This document shows, one piece after another, positions 51,585-60,608 of a stretch of DNA of 64,000 nt. A model generated the notes under the pieces. That model saw nothing but the letters and a program-made list of their open reading frames with translations. It had not been told where the DNA came from and did not search any database. Location: positions 1,272,001-1,336,000 of the forward strand of contig NC_008148.1 in NCBI RefSeq assembly GCF_000014185.1, written 5' to 3'. The position numbers were made by a program, and so were the translations under genes. The DNA comes from Rubrobacter xylanophilus DSM 9941. GTDB taxonomy: Bacteria; Actinomycetota; Rubrobacteria; Rubrobacterales; Rubrobacteraceae. The number at the start of each line of letters is the position of its first letter. Positions within the stretch are counted from its first letter, which is position 1.

Positions 51585-52042
51585 GGCGCCGCGAGAAGCT
51601 CAAAAGGGGCGGCATCCGCTTCTCCAAGTTCACCGCGGTCGGCCTGCTCAACGCCGCGGTGGACATCGGGACGCTCAACCTCCTCCTCTGGCTCGAGCCC
51701 ACCCGCGTTCCCTGGCAGCTCGCCCTCTACAACGGGGTGGCGCTCGTGCTCGCCAACTTGAACAGCTACTTCTGGAACTCCCAGTGGACCTTCAGGGGGC
51801 GCTCCGAGCACGGCCTGTGGCAGGGGTTCGCCTTCGCCGGGCAGGCCCTGGTCAATATCGGGATGAGCAGCGGGCTCTTCTGGCTGCTCGTCAGGCCCAT
51901 CCTGCTGCACACCGAAGTGCCCACCTACCTGGCGGGCAACGCCGCCAAGGTGGTCTCCGTCGCCGCGGCCTCCGTGGTGAGCTACTTCCTGATGCGCTAC
52001 GTGGTCTTCTCCCGCCGCAGGCCCTTCCGGGGCCGCTTGTAA
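51581..52042 (+). CDS. GtrA-family membrane protein
   Basis: A 153-residue membrane protein with four helices and the GtrA/DPMS-like pattern: RFSKFTAVGLLNAAVDIGTLNLLL, LANLNSYFWNSQWTFRGRS, and VVSYFLMRYVVFSR. GtrA proteins are proposed to flip polyprenyl-linked sugars. ATG at 51581 overlaps the glycosyltransferase stop (ATGA), so the two are translationally coupled. The tRNA cluster follows 34 bases later. Confidence 0.9.
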   Translation: MRRREKLKRGGIRFSKFTAVGLLNAAVDIGTLNLLLWLEPTRVPWQLALYNGVALVLANLNSYFWNSQWTFRGRSEHGLWQGFAFAGQALVNIGMSSGLFWLLVRPILLHTEVPTYLAGNAAKVVSVAAASVVSYFLMRYVVFSRRRPFRGRL

Positions 52043-52059
52043 GAGCGGCCGGGGCGTGC

Positions 52060-52065
52060 TAAATT
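52060..52065 (+). promoter_or_regulatory. -10 box (TAAATT) of the tRNA cluster
   Basis: TAAATT lies 10 bases before the first base of tRNA-Gly; the AT-rich stretch stands out in GC-rich flanks. Confidence 0.45.
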
Positions 52066-52075
52066 ATCCCGGCAC

Positions 52076-52148
52076 GCGGACGTAGCTCAGCTGGTAGAGC
52101 ATCACCTTGCCATGGTGAGGGTCGCGGGTTCGAATCCCGTCGTCCGCT
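52076..52148 (+). tRNA. tRNA-Gly (anticodon GCC)
   Basis: A 73-base cloverleaf. Acceptor GCGGACG pairs with CGTCCGC, discriminator T. The anticodon loop reads TTGCCAT. The T arm is GCGGGTTCGAATCCCGT. The 3' CCA is not encoded. Confidence 0.95.
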
Positions 52149-52168
52149 CTGGCCACGGGCCATAACCT

Positions 52169-52239
52169 GGCGGCATGGCCGAGTGGTTAGGCAAGGGTCT
52201 GCAAAACCCTGTACCCCGGTTCGATTCCGGGTGCCGCCT
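52169..52239 (+). tRNA. tRNA-Cys (anticodon GCA)
   Basis: A 71-base cloverleaf. Acceptor GGCGGCA pairs with TGCCGCC, discriminator T. The anticodon loop reads CTGCAAA. The T arm contains CCGGTTCGATTCCGG. CCA is not encoded. Confidence 0.95.
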
Positions 52240-52261
52240 CTCGGGCCGTCGGGCGGAGTGT

Positions 52262-52333
52262 GGGCGATTAGCTCAGGGGGAGAGCGCTTCCTTGACGCGG
52301 AAGAGGTCAGTGGTTCGAATCCACTATCGCCCA
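52262..52333 (+). tRNA. tRNA-Val (anticodon GAC)
   Basis: A 72-base cloverleaf. Acceptor GGGCGAT pairs with ATCGCCC, discriminator A. The anticodon loop reads TTGACGC. The T arm contains AGTGGTTCGAATCCACT. CCA is not encoded. A hairpin terminator candidate follows. Confidence 0.95.
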
Positions 52334-52357
52334 CTCCCGTTCCCCCGAACTACCTGA

Positions 52358-52376
52358 GCGCCCCCGGCCGGGGGCT
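52358..52376 (+). terminator. Palindromic hairpin after the tRNA cluster
   Basis: GCCCCCGG-CCGGGGGC is a perfect 16-base palindrome followed by TTCGTGCTTT. It lies between tRNA-Val and thrS and probably ends the tRNA transcript. Confidence 0.5.
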
Positions 52377-52425
52377 TCGTGCTTTCCGTTGTCCTGTCGT
52401 GCTCCGGAGAAAGGTGTTTGGATAG

Positions 52426-54345
52426 ATGGCGACTGTCAGGCTTCCTGACGGCAAGGAACTGGAGGTGGGCTCCGGCGAGCGGCTGGAGGACGTCGCGCGG
52501 AGGATAGGGCCGCGCCTGGCGCGGGACGCGGTGGTGGCCCGGCTGAACGGGCGGCTCGTGGACCTGGACCTCCCGGTGGACGGCGGGGGGGAGCTGGAGT
52601 TCGTGACCGCGGACTCGCCCGAGGGGCTCTACGTGCTGCGGCACTCTACGGCGCACGCGATGGCGCAGGCCATCCTCGAGCTCTACCCCGGCAGCAAGCT
52701 CACCATCGGTCCCCCGGTGGACGACGGCTTCTACTACGACATCGAGGTGAACGGGAGGATCTCCGAGGAGGACCTCCCGCGCATCGAGGAGAAGATGCGC
52801 GAGATAGCTCGGCGGGACCTGCCCGTGAGGCGCGAGGAGGTCTCCAAGGAGGAGGCCCGGCGGCTCTACCGGGACAACCCCTACAAGCTGGAGCTCATCG
52901 ACGAGATACCGGACGAGCGCGTCTCCATCTACCGGCAGGGGGACTTCTTCGACCTCTGCCGCGGGCCGCACGTGCCGAGCACCGGCAGGCTCGGGGCCTT
53001 CAAGCTGCAGAGCGTGGCCGGCGCCTACTGGCGCGGCGACGAGAACAACCCCATGCTCACCCGCATCTACGGGACCGCCTGGCCCACGGAGAAGCAGCTG
53101 AGGGCCTACCTGAAGCGGCTCGAGGAGGCCAGGGCCCGCGACCACCGCAGGCTCGGGCGCGAGCTCGGCCTCTTCACCTTCGCCCCGGAGGACGTCGGGC
53201 CGGGCATCCCGCTCTTTCTGCCCAAGGGCGAGACGCTCCGGCACCTCATGGAGGGCTTCGTGCGCGAGGTGCAGACCCGCCACGGCTACCAGCACGTCTG
53301 GACCGGCCATCTGGTCAACGAGAGGCTCTACGCCCGCTCGGGGCACCTCGAGCACTACCGGGACGCCATGTTCCCGCCCATGAGGGACGGGGAGGTCTCC
53401 TACCGGCTCAAGCCGATGAACTGCCCGAGCCACATGACCCTCTTCAACTCCCGCCCCCGCTCCTACCGGGAGCTGCCGGTGCGCTACGCGGAGTTCGCCA
53501 CCCTCTACCGCTACGAGAAGAGCGGCGAGCTCTCCGGGCTCACCCGGGTGCGCAGCCTCACCCAGGACGACGCCCACGTCTTCTGCACCGAGGAGCAGGT
53601 GCAGGAGGAGTTCGCGCGGGCGCTCGCCATAATCCGCGAGGTGCTCGACGCCTACGGCTTCACCGACTACCGGGTCCGCCTCTCGCTGCGCGACCCGGAG
53701 GGCGGCAAGTACATCGCCGACGAGGAGAAGTGGGGGCGGGCCGAAGGCGCGCTGCGCGCGGCGCTGGACGCGGCGGGGATAGACTACGAACCGGCGCCCG
53801 GCGAGGCCGCCTTCTACGGCCCCAAGGCGGACTTCATGGCCAGGGACGTGCTGGGGCGCGAGTGGCAGCTCTCGACCATCCAGGTGGACTTCATCCAGCC
53901 CGGCAGGCTCGGGTGCGAGTACGTGGGGGAGGACGGCGAGAGGCACACCCCGGTGCTGCTGCACCGGGCCGTCACCGGGACCACCGAGCGCTTTATGGCC
54001 GTGCTCATCGAGCACTACGCCGGGGCCTTCCCCGTCTGGCTCTCGCCGGTGCAGGCCGTCGTCATCCCCGTCGCCGACCGGCACCTGGAGTACGCGCGGC
54101 GGGTGCGCGAGGAGCTCTCCGAGGGGGGGCTGCGGGTGGAGGTGGACGACTCGCCCAACAGCATGCAGAAGAAGATCCGGGAGAACGCCCGGCAGAAGAC
54201 CCCCTACCTGCTCATCGTCGGCGACCGGGAGGAGGAGGCCGGGACGGTCAACGTCCGCAGGCGCGGCGAGGGGAAGCGGCAGACCGAGATGGGGTTGCGG
54301 GGGTTTCTCGAGCGGGTGCGCGGGGAGGTCGCCGCCCGCCGCTGA
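52426..54345 (+). CDS. thrS: Threonyl-tRNA synthetase
   Basis: A 639-residue class II aminoacyl-tRNA synthetase that charges tRNA-Thr. The order is TGS domain (1-62), SAD editing domain ([29 protein letters not shown], with the His/Cys zinc-like cluster), catalytic core ([34 protein letters not shown]) and C-terminal anticodon-binding domain ([15 protein letters not shown] onward). All key motifs are intact. ATG at 52426 follows GAGAAAGG. It starts a translation-gene block. Confidence 0.97.
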   Translation: MATVRLPDGKELEVGSGERLEDVARRIGPRLARDAVVARLNGRLVDLDLPVDGGGELEFVTADSPEGLYVLRHSTAHAMAQAILELYPGSKLTIGPPVDDGFYYDIEVNGRISEEDLPRIEEKMREIARRDLPVRREEVSKEEARRLYRDNPYKLELIDEIPDERVSIYRQGDFFDLCRGPHVPSTGRLGAFKLQSVAGAYWRGDENNPMLTRIYGTAWPTEKQLRAYLKRLEEARARDHRRLGRELGLFTFAPEDVGPGIPLFLPKGETLRHLMEGFVREVQTRHGYQHVWTGHLVNERLYARSGHLEHYRDAMFPPMRDGEVSYRLKPMNCPSHMTLFNSRPRSYRELPVRYAEFATLYRYEKSGELSGLTRVRSLTQDDAHVFCTEEQVQEEFARALAIIREVLDAYGFTDYRVRLSLRDPEGGKYIADEEKWGRAEGALRAALDAAGIDYEPAPGEAAFYGPKADFMARDVLGREWQLSTIQVDFIQPGRLGCEYVGEDGERHTPVLLHRAVTGTTERFMAVLIEHYAGAFPVWLSPVQAVVIPVADRHLEYARRVREELSEGGLRVEVDDSPNSMQKKIRENARQKTPYLLIVGDREEEAGTVNVRRRGEGKRQTEMGLRGFLERVRGEVAARR

Positions 54346-54351
54346 GCCGCG

Positions 54352-54381
54352 TAGACACGGGCGGCGCGCCCGCAGTATAAT
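54352..54381 (+). promoter_or_regulatory. Sigma-70-type promoter of infC
   Basis: TAGACA (54352-54357), an 18-base spacer, and a perfect TATAAT (54376-54381). This is the best -35/-10 pair in the window. It gives an infC leader of about 90 bases. Confidence 0.7.
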
Positions 54382-54478
54382 TGCAAGCGCAGTTGTAAGC
54401 CCGCGCTGGTTCCCGAGGTCCCGGCAGGCCCTTCGGCGCGGGAGCGGTAGTCCTACGTACCGAGAGGAGTGGTGCACA

Positions 54479-55057
54479 GTAGCTTTTGAGGACGAGCCGA
54501 GGATCAACGGCCAGATAAGGGCGCGGCAGGTGCGCCTCATATCCGCCAGCGGCGAGCAGCTGGGGATAAAGCACATCCGCGAGGCGATGGACATCGCCGA
54601 GAGGCAGGACCTCGACCTCGTGGAGGTCGCCCCCAACGCCAACCCGCCCGTGGTCCGGCTGATGGACTACGGGAAGTACAAGTACCAGAAGGAGCAGGCC
54701 AGAAAGGCCGCCCGCAAGAAGCAGGTCAACATCAACGTCCGGGAGATAAAGCTCCGGCCGAAGATCGGGGACCACGACTTCGAGACCAAGAAGGGGCACG
54801 TGGAGCGCTTTCTGCGCGGGGGCGACAAGGTGAAGGTCACCATCATGTTCCGGGGGCGCGAGGTCCAGCACCCGGAGCTCGGCGAGCGGCTCCTGCGGCG
54901 GCTGGCCGACGATCTCTCCGACCTCGGCCGCATCGAGAACCAGCCCAAGCTCGACGGGCGCAACATGGTGATGGTGCTGGCCCCCCGCAAGGACGTGGCC
55001 AAGGGCGCGCAGGAGGCGAAGGCCTCCCGCGGGAAGGAGAAGGCCGGCCGCCGTTAG
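54479..55057 (+). CDS. infC: Translation initiation factor IF-3
   Basis: About 192 residues; IF-3 binds the 30S subunit and checks start codons. The N-terminal [20 protein letters not shown] and the C-terminal [20 protein letters not shown] are typical. No ATG, GTG or TTG lies in frame between the SD (GAGAGGAG, 54462-54469) and the conserved RINGQIR segment; the first is GTG 54530, which would remove it. GTA at 54479, 9 bases after the SD, is the position-appropriate codon. Alternatively a GTG at 54472 in the neighbouring frame could enter by +1 slippage at TTT-TGA. Other infC genes are known to use rare starts for autoregulation. Confidence 0.85.
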   Translation, partial: VAFEDEPRINGQIRARQVRLISASGEQLGIKHIREAMDIAERQDLDLVEVAPNANPPVVRLMDYGKYKYQKEQARKAARKKQVNINVREIKLRPKIGDHDFETKKGHVERFLRGGDKVKVTIMFRGREVQHPELGERLLRRLADDLSDLGRIENQPKLDGRNMVMVLAPRKDVAKGAQEAKASRGKEKAGRR

Positions 55058-55074
55058 AGCGCCGCGCTCTCTGG

Positions 55075-55140
55075 TACAATACCCGACCGGTCGTCTTTAC
55101 CGGAGGCGAAACGGCTTCGCTCCCGTGCCGCGAGCCTCCG
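55075..55140 (+). promoter_or_regulatory. rpmI-rplT promoter and structured leader
   Basis: An extended -10 (TGG-TACAAT, 55072-55080) lies in the infC-rpmI gap. The leader can form CGGAGGC (55101-55107) with GCCTCCG (55134-55140), or CCGG (55087-55090) with CCGG (55100-55103), which compete for the same bases. L20-type leaders regulate this operon in other bacteria; the match here is positional. Confidence 0.4.
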
Positions 55141-55190
55141 TCACAGGGCAGAAGCGAGAAGGCAGGCAAAACGGGAAGGAGCGGCGGACC

Positions 55191-55388
55191 ATGCCGAAGA
55201 TGAAGACCCACAAGGGCGCCGCGGGGCGCTTCGAGGTCATGAAGCGCGGCAAGCTCAGGCGGCGGCGCGCCGGGCACAACCACATCCTGGAGAAGAAGAC
55301 CAGCAAGCGCAAGCGGCGGCTCAACACCGAGACCTACGTCAACCCCGCCGACGAGAAGCGGGTGAGGCGTCTTCTGGGGGTGAGGTAG
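55191..55388 (+). CDS. rpmI: 50S ribosomal protein L35
   Basis: A 65-residue very basic ribosomal protein. PKMKTHKGAAGRFEVMKRGK at the N-terminus and RRRRAGHNHILEKKTSKRKR are canonical L35. ATG at 55191 has GGAAGGAG upstream. The stop TAG directly abuts the rplT ATG. Confidence 0.97.
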   Translation: MPKMKTHKGAAGRFEVMKRGKLRRRRAGHNHILEKKTSKRKRRLNTETYVNPADEKRVRRLLGVR

Positions 55389-55790
55389 ATGGCCCGCGCC
55401 TCGCGCAGCATCCACGCCCGCAAGAAGCGCCGCAAGCTCCTCAAGGAGGCCCGCGGCTACCGGGGGACCAAGCACACCTCCTACAAGCGCGCCAAGGAGC
55501 AGGTCTGGAAGAGCGGCGTCTACGCCTACGTCGGGCGCAAGCAGAAGAAGCGGGACTTCAGGGCGCTCTGGATCCAGCGGATCAACGCCGCCGCCCGGCG
55601 GCACGGGCTCTCCTACTCCCGCTTTGTCCACGGGCTGAGGCTGGCGGGCTTCGACCTGGACCGCAAGGTGCTCGCCGACCTCGCCGTCTCCGAGCCGGAG
55701 GCCTTCGGCGCCGTCGCCGCCCAGGCGAAGAACGCGCTGGAGGGGCGTCCGGTGGAGCGGCGCGTCGAGCTCGGAGGGGCGGGCCGGTAG
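55389..55790 (+). CDS. rplT: 50S ribosomal protein L20
   Basis: A 133-residue rRNA-binding ribosomal protein. [20 protein letters not shown] and [20 protein letters not shown] are canonical. The C-terminal [19 protein letters not shown] is present, with a somewhat long tail. It follows rpmI with no gap. In other bacteria L20 represses its own operon via the leader mRNA. Confidence 0.98.
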   Translation: MARASRSIHARKKRRKLLKEARGYRGTKHTSYKRAKEQVWKSGVYAYVGRKQKKRDFRALWIQRINAAARRHGLSYSRFVHGLRLAGFDLDRKVLADLAVSEPEAFGAVAAQAKNALEGRPVERRVELGGAGR

Positions 55791-55803
55791 GTCCGGCGGG
55801 CGT

Positions 55804-56475
55804 GTGATCTCGCCCCGCCGGGCGAGGCGGCTGCAGCGCAAGCGCTACCGGGAGGAGGAGCGCCTGTTTCTGGCCGAGGGGGAGCGCCTCCTCGCCGAGG
55901 CCACCGTGCCGCCGCTGCGGGTGTTCACCGAGCCCGAACAGATCCGTCGCGTCTCCACGCTGAAGACCCCGGCCGGCCCGGTCGGGGTCTTCCCGTACCT
56001 GGACGTCTCCCCGGAGGAGCTGCTCGCCAGGGGCCGCATCGTGGTTCTGCTCGAGGGGGTGCAGGACCCGGGCAACGTGGGGACCGTGATCCGCTCCGCC
56101 CACGCCTTCGGGGCGGGGGTGGCCCTCTCGCGGGGCTGCGCCGACCTCTACAACCCCAAGACGGTCCGCTCCACGATGGGCTCGCTCTTCCGCGTGCCGG
56201 TGGCCAGGGAGCTCGATCCCCTGGCCTTTCTCGAGCTCGCGCGCGGGGCGGGCTTCGGGCTCGCCGCCGCAACCCCCGGCGGCGGCGAGCCCCCCGGGAG
56301 CATGCCCGGCGGGAACCTCGTGGTGGCGGTCGGCTCCGAGGGGGCCGGGCTCTCCCCGGGGGTCGTCCGCGCCTGCGGGGTGCGGGTCAGCATCCCCTCC
56401 CGCGCGCCCTCGCTCAACGCCGCCGTCGCGGCCTCCATCCTGCTCTACGAGGCATACCGCCGTGTGCTAACATAA
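55804..56475 (+). CDS. TrmH/SpoU-family rRNA/tRNA 2'-O-methyltransferase
   Basis: A 223-residue SPOUT methyltransferase. A short N-terminal substrate-binding domain (RRLQRKRYREEERLFLAEGE) precedes the knotted catalytic domain. Motif 1 is LLEGVQDPGNVGTVIRSAHAFG, motif 2 VVAVGSEGAGLSPGV, motif 3 VSIPSRAPSLNAAVAASILLYE. It methylates ribose 2'-OH of an RNA, probably 23S rRNA. GTG at 55804 is 13 bases after rplT. The pheS -10 box overlaps its stop. Confidence 0.92.
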   Translation: MISPRRARRLQRKRYREEERLFLAEGERLLAEATVPPLRVFTEPEQIRRVSTLKTPAGPVGVFPYLDVSPEELLARGRIVVLLEGVQDPGNVGTVIRSAHAFGAGVALSRGCADLYNPKTVRSTMGSLFRVPVARELDPLAFLELARGAGFGLAAATPGGGEPPGSMPGGNLVVAVGSEGAGLSPGVVRACGVRVSIPSRAPSLNAAVAASILLYEAYRRVLT

Positions 56476-56482
56476 TCGGCCC

Positions 56483-57514
56483 ATGGCCGCCCTCACGGAC
56501 CGGATACGGCAGCTCAGGGAGGAGGCGCTCGCCGCGGTGGCAGCGGCGGAGTCCACCGCCGCCCTGGAGCAGGCGCGGGTCAGGTACCTCGGCCGGTCGG
56601 CGGAGCTCACCGAGATAAAAAAGAGCATCGGCCGGCTCCCCCCCGAGGAGCGCAGGGCGGTGGGCAGGGAGGCCAACGAGGCCTCGCGCGAGATACAGCG
56701 GGCGCTGCAGGAGCGCACCGGGCAGCTCGCGGCCGCCGAGCGGGCGCGGCGGCTGCGGGAGGAGGCGGTGGACATCACCCTCCCCGGCTACCCCTTCCAG
56801 AAGGGGAGCCTCCACCCCACGCAGAGGATCATCGAGGAGGTCGTGGACTTCTTCGTCGGGCTCGGTTACCGGGTGGCCGAGGGGCCGGAGGTGGAGACCG
56901 ACTACTACAACTTCACCGCGCTCAACATCCCGCCCGACCACCCGGCGCGCCTCATGCAGGCCACCTTCTTCCTCGACGAGGGGCTGGTGCTCAGGACCCA
57001 CACCTCGCCGGTGCAGGTGCGCACCATGCTCTCCCAGGAGCCCCCGGTCTACGTGGTGGTCCCGGGGCGGGTCTACCGGCGCGACTCCGACCCCACCCAC
57101 ACCCCCATGTTCAACCAGATAGAGGGGCTGGCCGTGGACCGCGGGCTCACCCTCGCCCACCTGAAGGGGACGCTCGCCGCCATGGCCCGCCACGTCTTCG
57201 GCGACGCCGTGAAGGTGCGCCTCAGGCCCAGCTACTTCCAGTTCACCGAGCCCAGCGTCGAGCTGGACGTCAGCTGCTTCGTCTGCGGGGGCTCCGACGC
57301 CGGATGCAAGGTTTGCAAGGGGGCCGGCTGGCTCGAGATGCTCGGGGCGGGGATGGTCGACCCGGCCGTCCTCGAGGAGGTCGGCTACGACCCCGAGGAG
57401 TACACCGGCTTCGCCTTCGGCATGGGGCCGGACCGGATGGCGATGGTCAGGTACGGCGTTCCAGACCTCAGGCTCTTCTTCGAGGGCGACCTTCGTTTCC
57501 TGCGGCAGTTCTGA
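56483..57514 (+). CDS. pheS: Phenylalanyl-tRNA synthetase alpha subunit
   Basis: A 343-residue class II catalytic subunit. An N-terminal coiled coil binds tRNA. The core has HPTQRIIEEVVDFFVGLGY, RTHTSPVQVRTM, FNQIEGLAVDRG and GLEMLGAGMVDP-like GWLEMLGAGMVDPAVL, ending FAFGMGPDRMAMVRYGV. A CxxC-type cluster (CFVCGGSDAGCKVCKGAG) is present. ATG at 56483 is 6 bases after CATAAT (56471-56476) with no ribosome binding site, so it may also be made from its own leaderless transcript. Confidence 0.97.
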   Translation: MAALTDRIRQLREEALAAVAAAESTAALEQARVRYLGRSAELTEIKKSIGRLPPEERRAVGREANEASREIQRALQERTGQLAAAERARRLREEAVDITLPGYPFQKGSLHPTQRIIEEVVDFFVGLGYRVAEGPEVETDYYNFTALNIPPDHPARLMQATFFLDEGLVLRTHTSPVQVRTMLSQEPPVYVVVPGRVYRRDSDPTHTPMFNQIEGLAVDRGLTLAHLKGTLAAMARHVFGDAVKVRLRPSYFQFTEPSVELDVSCFVCGGSDAGCKVCKGAGWLEMLGAGMVDPAVLEEVGYDPEEYTGFAFGMGPDRMAMVRYGVPDLRLFFEGDLRFLRQF

Positions 57515-57533
57515 GGACTAGAGAGGTGGGCGC

Positions 57534-59966
57534 GTGCGGGTACCGCTAAGCTGGCTCCGCGAGTACGTGGACTTCGAGCAGACCCCCGAGGAGCTCGTCG
57601 AGCTGTTCTCCATGCACAGCCAGGAGGTCGAGGGCATCCACCGCCTCGGGGTGCTCGACGGCGAGGTGGTGGTGGGGGAGGTGCGGGAGTTCGGCCGGCA
57701 CCCCAACGCCGACCGGCTGTTCGTGGCGAAGGTGGACATCGGGGGGAGGACCGTCCAGATCGTCGCCGGGGCGGGCAACCCCCGCCCCGGCGCGAGGGTG
57801 CCGGTGGTGTTGCCGGGGAGCACGCTCGCGGGGGTGGGGAAGGTCCGCAAGGCCCGCCTGCGGGGGCTCGAGTCCTACGGGATGATGATGAGCGAGCGGG
57901 AGCTCGGCATCTCCGGCGACCACGAGGGGATACTCCTCCTGGATGAGGGTTACGAGGTCGGGCGGCCCCTCTCGGACTACCTCCCGGTCGGGGAGACGGT
58001 GCTGGACATAGACGTCATGCCCAACCGCCCGGATCTCTGGGGCATGATCGGGGTGGCCCGCGAGCTCGCGGCGATCCTGCGGACGGGCTTCCGCATCCCG
58101 CGCGTCTCCTTCGAGGCCGGCGGGGAGCCGACCGCCGCGTACGGGCTGCGGGTGGAGGCGGGGGAGCTGTGCCCCCGCTACGACCTGCGGCGGGTCTCCG
58201 GGGTTAGGCCGGGGCTCCGCTCGCCGCTCCTCGTGCGCCGCAGGATCTACGCCGCCGGCATGCGGCCCATCAACGCCGTGGTCGACGCCACCAACTACGT
58301 GATGCTGGAGACCGGCCAGCCGATACACGCCTTCGACGCCGCCAAGGTGCGCGGCGGGATAGTCGTCCGGCGGGCGCGCGAGGGGGAGAAGATAACCCTG
58401 CTCGACGGCTCCGTGCGCACCCTCGACCCCGAGATGCTGGTCATCGCCGACGAGGAGCGGGCGCTGGTCATCGCCGGCGTCATGGGCGCCGAGGACGCCG
58501 AGGTCGACGACGGCACCTCGGACGTCCTGATCGAGGTGGCCACCTTCGAGGGGCGCAACATCCTGAAGACCTCCGCCAGGCTCGGCCTGCGCACCGACGC
58601 CTCCGGGCGCTTCGAGCGCGGGCTCGACCCGAACATGGTGGACTACGCTCTGCAGCGGGTGGTCGGGATGCTCGTCGAGCACACCGGCGGGCGGGCCGCC
58701 CCGGACACCCTGAGCCACTACCCGCGCCCGGCGCGTCCGTGGAGGGTGGAGCTGCGCCTGGAGCGGGCCGGGCTCCTTCTGGGGATGCCGGTCCGGGAGG
58801 GGGAGGCCCGCGAGGTGCTAGGGGCGCTCGGCTGCGAGGTCGCCCCCGGCGAGAGGGGGCTCGCCGTGACCGTGCCCACCTTCCGGCAGGACCTCCGGCG
58901 CGAGGCCGACCTCGTGGAGGAGCTCGGTCGGCTTATCGGGCTGGAGAGGGTGCCCGAGCATCTGCCGGCCACGGCCCTCCCCGGCGGCCTCACCGCCGAC
59001 CAGCGGAGGGTGCGGCTGCTGCGGCGGCTGCTCGCCGACCTGGGGCTCTCCGAGGCGATGCTCTACCCCTTCGGCCCCGACCGCTGGGCCCGGGATCTGG
59101 GCTACGGCGGCTCGCCGCTGCGGGTAGAGAACCCCTTGAGCGCGGAGGGGAGATGCCTGAGGGTCTCCATGCTCCCGGGGCTGCTGGACGCGGCCGCCCG
59201 CAACCGGGCCTTCGGCGCCTCGGGGGGCGGGATCTTCGAGGTGGGGCACGTCTTCTTGCCGGTGCCGGTGGCCGACGGGGAGGCCGCCCGGCGCTTCCGG
59301 GAGGCCGGCGAGCGGCCCGGGGGCGTGGGGGAGCCGGAGCTCACCGGCGTCAGGGAGGAGCCCCGGCTCGGGGTGCTGCTCGCCGGGGTTGTGCGCCCCG
59401 GGGGCTGGAACGTGCCCGCCCTGCGGGCGGGCTTCTTCGAGGCCAGGGGCCTCGTCGAGAGGCTCGTCCCCGGCGCGGCCTTCGAGCCCGGCGGGGAGCC
59501 CTTCCTGCACCCCGGGCGCTCCGCGCGCGTGGTCGTAGAGGGCCGGAGGGTGGGCTGGGTCGGGGAGCTGCACCCGGAGGTCGCCGAGCGCTTCGAGCTC
59601 GAGGGCTGGCCCGTGGCCGCGCTGGAGCTGGAGCTTGCGGCCTGCAAGCCGGACCCCGAGCCGCGCTTCCGCCCGTTCTTCAACGTGCCGGCGGTCAACC
59701 GGGACCTCGCCGTGGTGGTGGACGCCTCCGTCCCGGCGGGCGGGATGCTGGAGGACATCCGCGCTCTGGGCGGCCCGCTCCTGGCCGGGGCCAGGGTCTT
59801 CGACGTGTACACCGGCGAGCAGGTGCCCGAGGGCAAGAAGAGCGTCGCCTTCTCCCTCACCTTCCAGGCCGACAGGACCCTGACCGACGAGGAGGTGGAC
59901 GCGGAGGTGGAGAGGATCGCGGCCCGGCTCAACGAGCGCTTCGGGGCCGAGGTTCGCGGGGGGTAG
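57534..59966 (+). CDS. pheT: Phenylalanyl-tRNA synthetase beta subunit
   Basis: An 810-residue subunit. The EMAP-like tRNA-binding domain (GEVREFGRHPNADRLFVAKV) is followed by B3/B4 editing (VVDATNYVMLETGQPIHAFDA), B5, the inactive synthetase-like core and the C-terminal FDX-ACB domain (VNRDLAVVVDASVPAGGMLE; SLTFQADRTLTDEEVDA). It assembles with PheS as alpha2-beta2. GTG at 57534 has GAGAGGTGG upstream. Its last 38 bases overlap the convergent acetyltransferase gene. Confidence 0.97.
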   Translation: MRVPLSWLREYVDFEQTPEELVELFSMHSQEVEGIHRLGVLDGEVVVGEVREFGRHPNADRLFVAKVDIGGRTVQIVAGAGNPRPGARVPVVLPGSTLAGVGKVRKARLRGLESYGMMMSERELGISGDHEGILLLDEGYEVGRPLSDYLPVGETVLDIDVMPNRPDLWGMIGVARELAAILRTGFRIPRVSFEAGGEPTAAYGLRVEAGELCPRYDLRRVSGVRPGLRSPLLVRRRIYAAGMRPINAVVDATNYVMLETGQPIHAFDAAKVRGGIVVRRAREGEKITLLDGSVRTLDPEMLVIADEERALVIAGVMGAEDAEVDDGTSDVLIEVATFEGRNILKTSARLGLRTDASGRFERGLDPNMVDYALQRVVGMLVEHTGGRAAPDTLSHYPRPARPWRVELRLERAGLLLGMPVREGEAREVLGALGCEVAPGERGLAVTVPTFRQDLRREADLVEELGRLIGLERVPEHLPATALPGGLTADQRRVRLLRRLLADLGLSEAMLYPFGPDRWARDLGYGGSPLRVENPLSAEGRCLRVSMLPGLLDAAARNRAFGASGGGIFEVGHVFLPVPVADGEAARRFREAGERPGGVGEPELTGVREEPRLGVLLAGVVRPGGWNVPALRAGFFEARGLVERLVPGAAFEPGGEPFLHPGRSARVVVEGRRVGWVGELHPEVAERFELEGWPVAALELELAACKPDPEPRFRPFFNVPAVNRDLAVVVDASVPAGGMLEDIRALGGPLLAGARVFDVYTGEQVPEGKKSVAFSLTFQADRTLTDEEVDAEVERIAARLNERFGAEVRGG

Positions 59967-60522
59967 AGGGGGCGCGCCCGCCGCGGGCTTCTTCCTCCCG
60001 GGCCTCCCACTCCTGCTTCAGGATGCTCATCAGGATCGCGTCGTAGAAGCGCCCGTCCCGCCTCACCGCCCGCCGCAGCCTCCCCTCCTCCCGGAAGCCG
60101 AGCTTCTCGTAGGCGGCGATCGCCGCCGCGTTGAACTCGAACACGCTCAGGCCCACGCGGTTCAGGTTCAGCTCCCCGAAGGCGTAGCGCAGGAGGGCCC
60201 GGATCGCCGCGCTCCCGTAGCCCTTGTGGCGCATGCTGCGGGGCGCGACGATCACCGAGAGGTCGGCCGAGGCGTTGGGGCGGCTGATGTTGATCAGGCT
60301 GATCACGCCGATCGGGTTCGGGTCTCCCTTGGGGTGGATGGCGAAGGACTCCTCGGTGCGGGACCCCTCCCGCTCCTCGAAGAGCCTCCGCACCGACTCG
60401 GGGGCCGGGGGAGAGGGGGCCCAGCTGGTGAGGTGCCAGATCTCCGGGTCCGCGTACCACCGGCCGTAGAGGCCGTAGTTGCTGCGCCGGTGGCGCCGCA
60501 GCTCCACGTTCTCTTCGGCCAT
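59929..60522 (-). CDS. GNAT-family N-acetyltransferase (RimJ/RimL-like)
   Basis: A 197-residue acetyltransferase. The acetyl-CoA site is RSMRHKGYGSAAIRALLRYAFGELNLNRV near residue 100, and VFEFNAAAIAAYEKLGFREEGRLR is the family C-terminal signature with the general-acid Tyr. The substrate is unknown; RimJ/L relatives act on ribosomal proteins or small amines. ATG at 60522 has GGAGAGAGGG directly upstream; 60549 is a longer option. The 3' end overlaps pheT by 38 bases. Confidence 0.9.
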   Translation of the reverse strand: MAEENVELRRHRRSNYGLYGRWYADPEIWHLTSWAPSPPAPESVRRLFEEREGSRTEESFAIHPKGDPNPIGVISLINISRPNASADLSVIVAPRSMRHKGYGSAAIRALLRYAFGELNLNRVGLSVFEFNAAAIAAYEKLGFREEGRLRRAVRRDGRFYDAILMSILKQEWEAREEEARGGRAPSTPREPRPRSAR

Positions 60523-60608
60523 CCCTCTCTCCGGTCTGCCGAGCCTCACGAGGAGGAATATACCCTCTGTGGGTCGGGGAGGCTAACGGTGCTAAACTGC
60601 TGTGCGAG

